Source of the DNA: an uncultured Clostridia bacterium
GTDB lineage: Bacteria; Bacillota; Clostridia; Oscillospirales; Ruminococcaceae
Reading direction: 5' to 3'
Assembly (NCBI GenBank): GCA_947385505.1
Contig: CANDLP010000111.1
Span: forward strand, 1-7,359
Length of the DNA: 7,359 bases
Below are positions 6,415 to 7,359 of this stretch, piece after piece. The notes below the pieces were generated by a model, which was given only the letters and a program-made list of their open reading frames with translations, made no database searches and had not been told where the DNA came from. Numbering within the stretch: the first letter of the stretch is position 1; every line of letters begins with the position of its first letter. Position numbers and translations under genes: made by a program.

Positions 6415-7359
6415 ATGAACGAACTTGAACTGAAATACGGCTGCAACCCCAACCAGAAACCTTCCAGAATCTTTATGGAAAACGGAAAAGACCTTCCTAT
6501 AACCGTCCTTAACGGAAAACCCGGATATATCAATTTTATGGACGCTTTCAACGGCTGGCAGCTTGTAAAGGAGCTGAAAAAAGCCACAGGACTTCCCGCC
6601 GCCACAAGCTTTAAGCACGTTTCCCCCGCAGGTGCTGCAGTAGGTCTCCCTCTCTCGGACACCTTAAAGAAAATTTATTGGGTTGACGATCTTGGCGAAC
6701 TGACCCCCTTGGCCTGCGCTTACGCAAGAGCAAGAGGAGCAGACAGAATGAGCAGCTACGGCGACTTTGTGGCGCTTTCCGACAAATGCGACGTCTGCAC
6801 CGCCAAAATGCTCCAAAGAGAGGTATCGGACGGCATTATCGCCCCCGGCTATGACGATGAAGCTTTGGAAATATTGAAATCCAAGAAAAAAGGCAATTAC
6901 GCCGTTATACAAATAGACGAAAATTATGTTCCCGAACAGATTGAACGCAAGCAGGTTTTCGGCATAACCTTCGAGCAGGGCAGAAACGAGCTTAAAATAG
7001 ACGAGGAATTTTTCGGAAATATCGTTACCGAAAACAAGGACCTTCCTGACAGCGCAAAAATTGACCTTGCCATAGCCATGATCACATTGAAATACACACA
7101 ATCCAACTCCGTAGCATATGCCTGCGGAGGACAGGCTATCGGTATCGGCGCGGGACAGCAAAGCCGTATCCACTGCACAAGGCTTGCGGGCACCAAAGCG
7201 GATAACTGGTGGCTCCGCCAGTCTCCCAAGGTAATGAATTTGCAGTTTATAGACAATATCCGCCGCCCCGACCGCGACAACGCCATAGACAACTATATAG
7301 GCGAGGACTATATGGACGTTATCGCCGACGGCGCATGGGAAAATATTTTTAAAACAAAG
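6415..7359 (+). CDS. purH: Stand-alone AICAR formyltransferase, 3' end missing
   Basis: The enzyme transfers a formyl group from 10-formyl-THF to AICAR, giving FAICAR, the substrate of the PurO-type protein upstream. The frame is open from ATG 6415 to the right edge (315 codons). AAAGGA at 6401-6406, 8 bases upstream, supports the start. Only the transformylase part of PurH is present: the protein starts directly at [13 protein letters not shown] (4-16), equivalent to the LRYGxNPHQ start of that domain. The MGS-like IMP cyclohydrolase domain, about 200 residues in bifunctional PurH, is absent. Conserved features are [12 protein letters not shown] (66-77) with the catalytic Lys67-His68 pair, [11 protein letters not shown] (226-236) with Asn231, and [18 protein letters not shown] (242-259). 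The His of NPHQ is Asn13 here. Stand-alone clostridial homologues are about 390 residues as I recall, so some 75 residues probably lie outside. The lipoprotein gene ends 94 bases upstream, and I see no clear promoter or terminator in that gap. Confidence 0.95.
   Translation, partial: MNELELKYGCNPNQKPSRIFMENGKDLPITVLNGKPGYINFMDAFNGWQLVKELKKATGLPAATSFKHVSPAGAAVGLPLSDTLKKIYWVDDLGELTPLACAYARARGADRMSSYGDFVALSDKCDVCTAKMLQREVSDGIIAPGYDDEALEILKSKKKGNYAVIQIDENYVPEQIERKQVFGITFEQGRNELKIDEEFFGNIVTENKDLPDSAKIDLAIAMITLKYTQSNSVAYACGGQAIGIGAGQQSRIHCTRLAGTKADNWWLRQSPKVMNLQFIDNIRRPDRDNAIDNYIGEDYMDVIADGAWENIFKTK

Noticed and set aside
6664..7173. 169-codon reading frame on the - strand
   Set aside because: It lies opposite the well-conserved AICAR formyltransferase frame and has no recognisable protein features.

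Overview
The window is a piece of a de novo purine biosynthesis operon from a Gram-positive, Clostridia-like bacterium. All genes are on the + strand. Supporting this are the purM-purN order, AAAGGA-type ribosome binding sites, a PurO-type IMP cyclohydrolase paired with a stand-alone AICAR formyltransferase, and a lipoprotein with two DUF5780-like domains. A member of the Ruminococcaceae/Oscillospiraceae group is my best guess, from protein resemblance alone.

Layout. Positions 1-983 hold the 3' part of purM. It overlaps purN (980-1609) by four bases (ATGA), and purN overlaps a zeta-toxin-like P-loop kinase (1606-2172) in the same way. A 117-base gap with a 13-bp hairpin follows. Then come a DJ-1/PfpI-family protein (2290-2931), a class I SAM methyltransferase (2945-3685), PurO-type IMP cyclohydrolase (3708-4424) and a CbrC/UPF0167 cysteine-rich protein (4433-4954). 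After a 190-base A/T-rich gap there is an A/T-rich lipoprotein gene with two near-identical 130-residue domains (5145-6320). The window ends inside a stand-alone AICAR formyltransferase gene (6415 onward, open at the right edge).

How the genes work together. PurM makes AIR from FGAM. PurN makes FGAR from GAR and 10-formyl-THF. The formyltransferase makes FAICAR from AICAR, and the PurO-type enzyme closes FAICAR to IMP. The last two steps, usually done by bifunctional PurH, are therefore split over two unrelated genes here. Five genes with no known purine role sit among these four enzymes: kinase, PfpI and methyltransferase between purN and purO, and CbrC and the lipoprotein between purO and the formyltransferase. 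The first kinase junction is translationally coupled, so that gene looks integrated into the operon. The lipoprotein looks like a later, compositionally foreign insertion.

I see no tRNA, rRNA, CRISPR array, transposase or convincing intrinsic terminator. No gene-free stretch exceeds 300 bases. The most notable points are the split PurH, the antitoxin-less zeta-like kinase coupled to purN, the Cys-to-Ser change at the DJ-1 nucleophile position, the 13-bp intergenic hairpin, the repeated leader pattern before three genes, and the duplicated domain in the lipoprotein.
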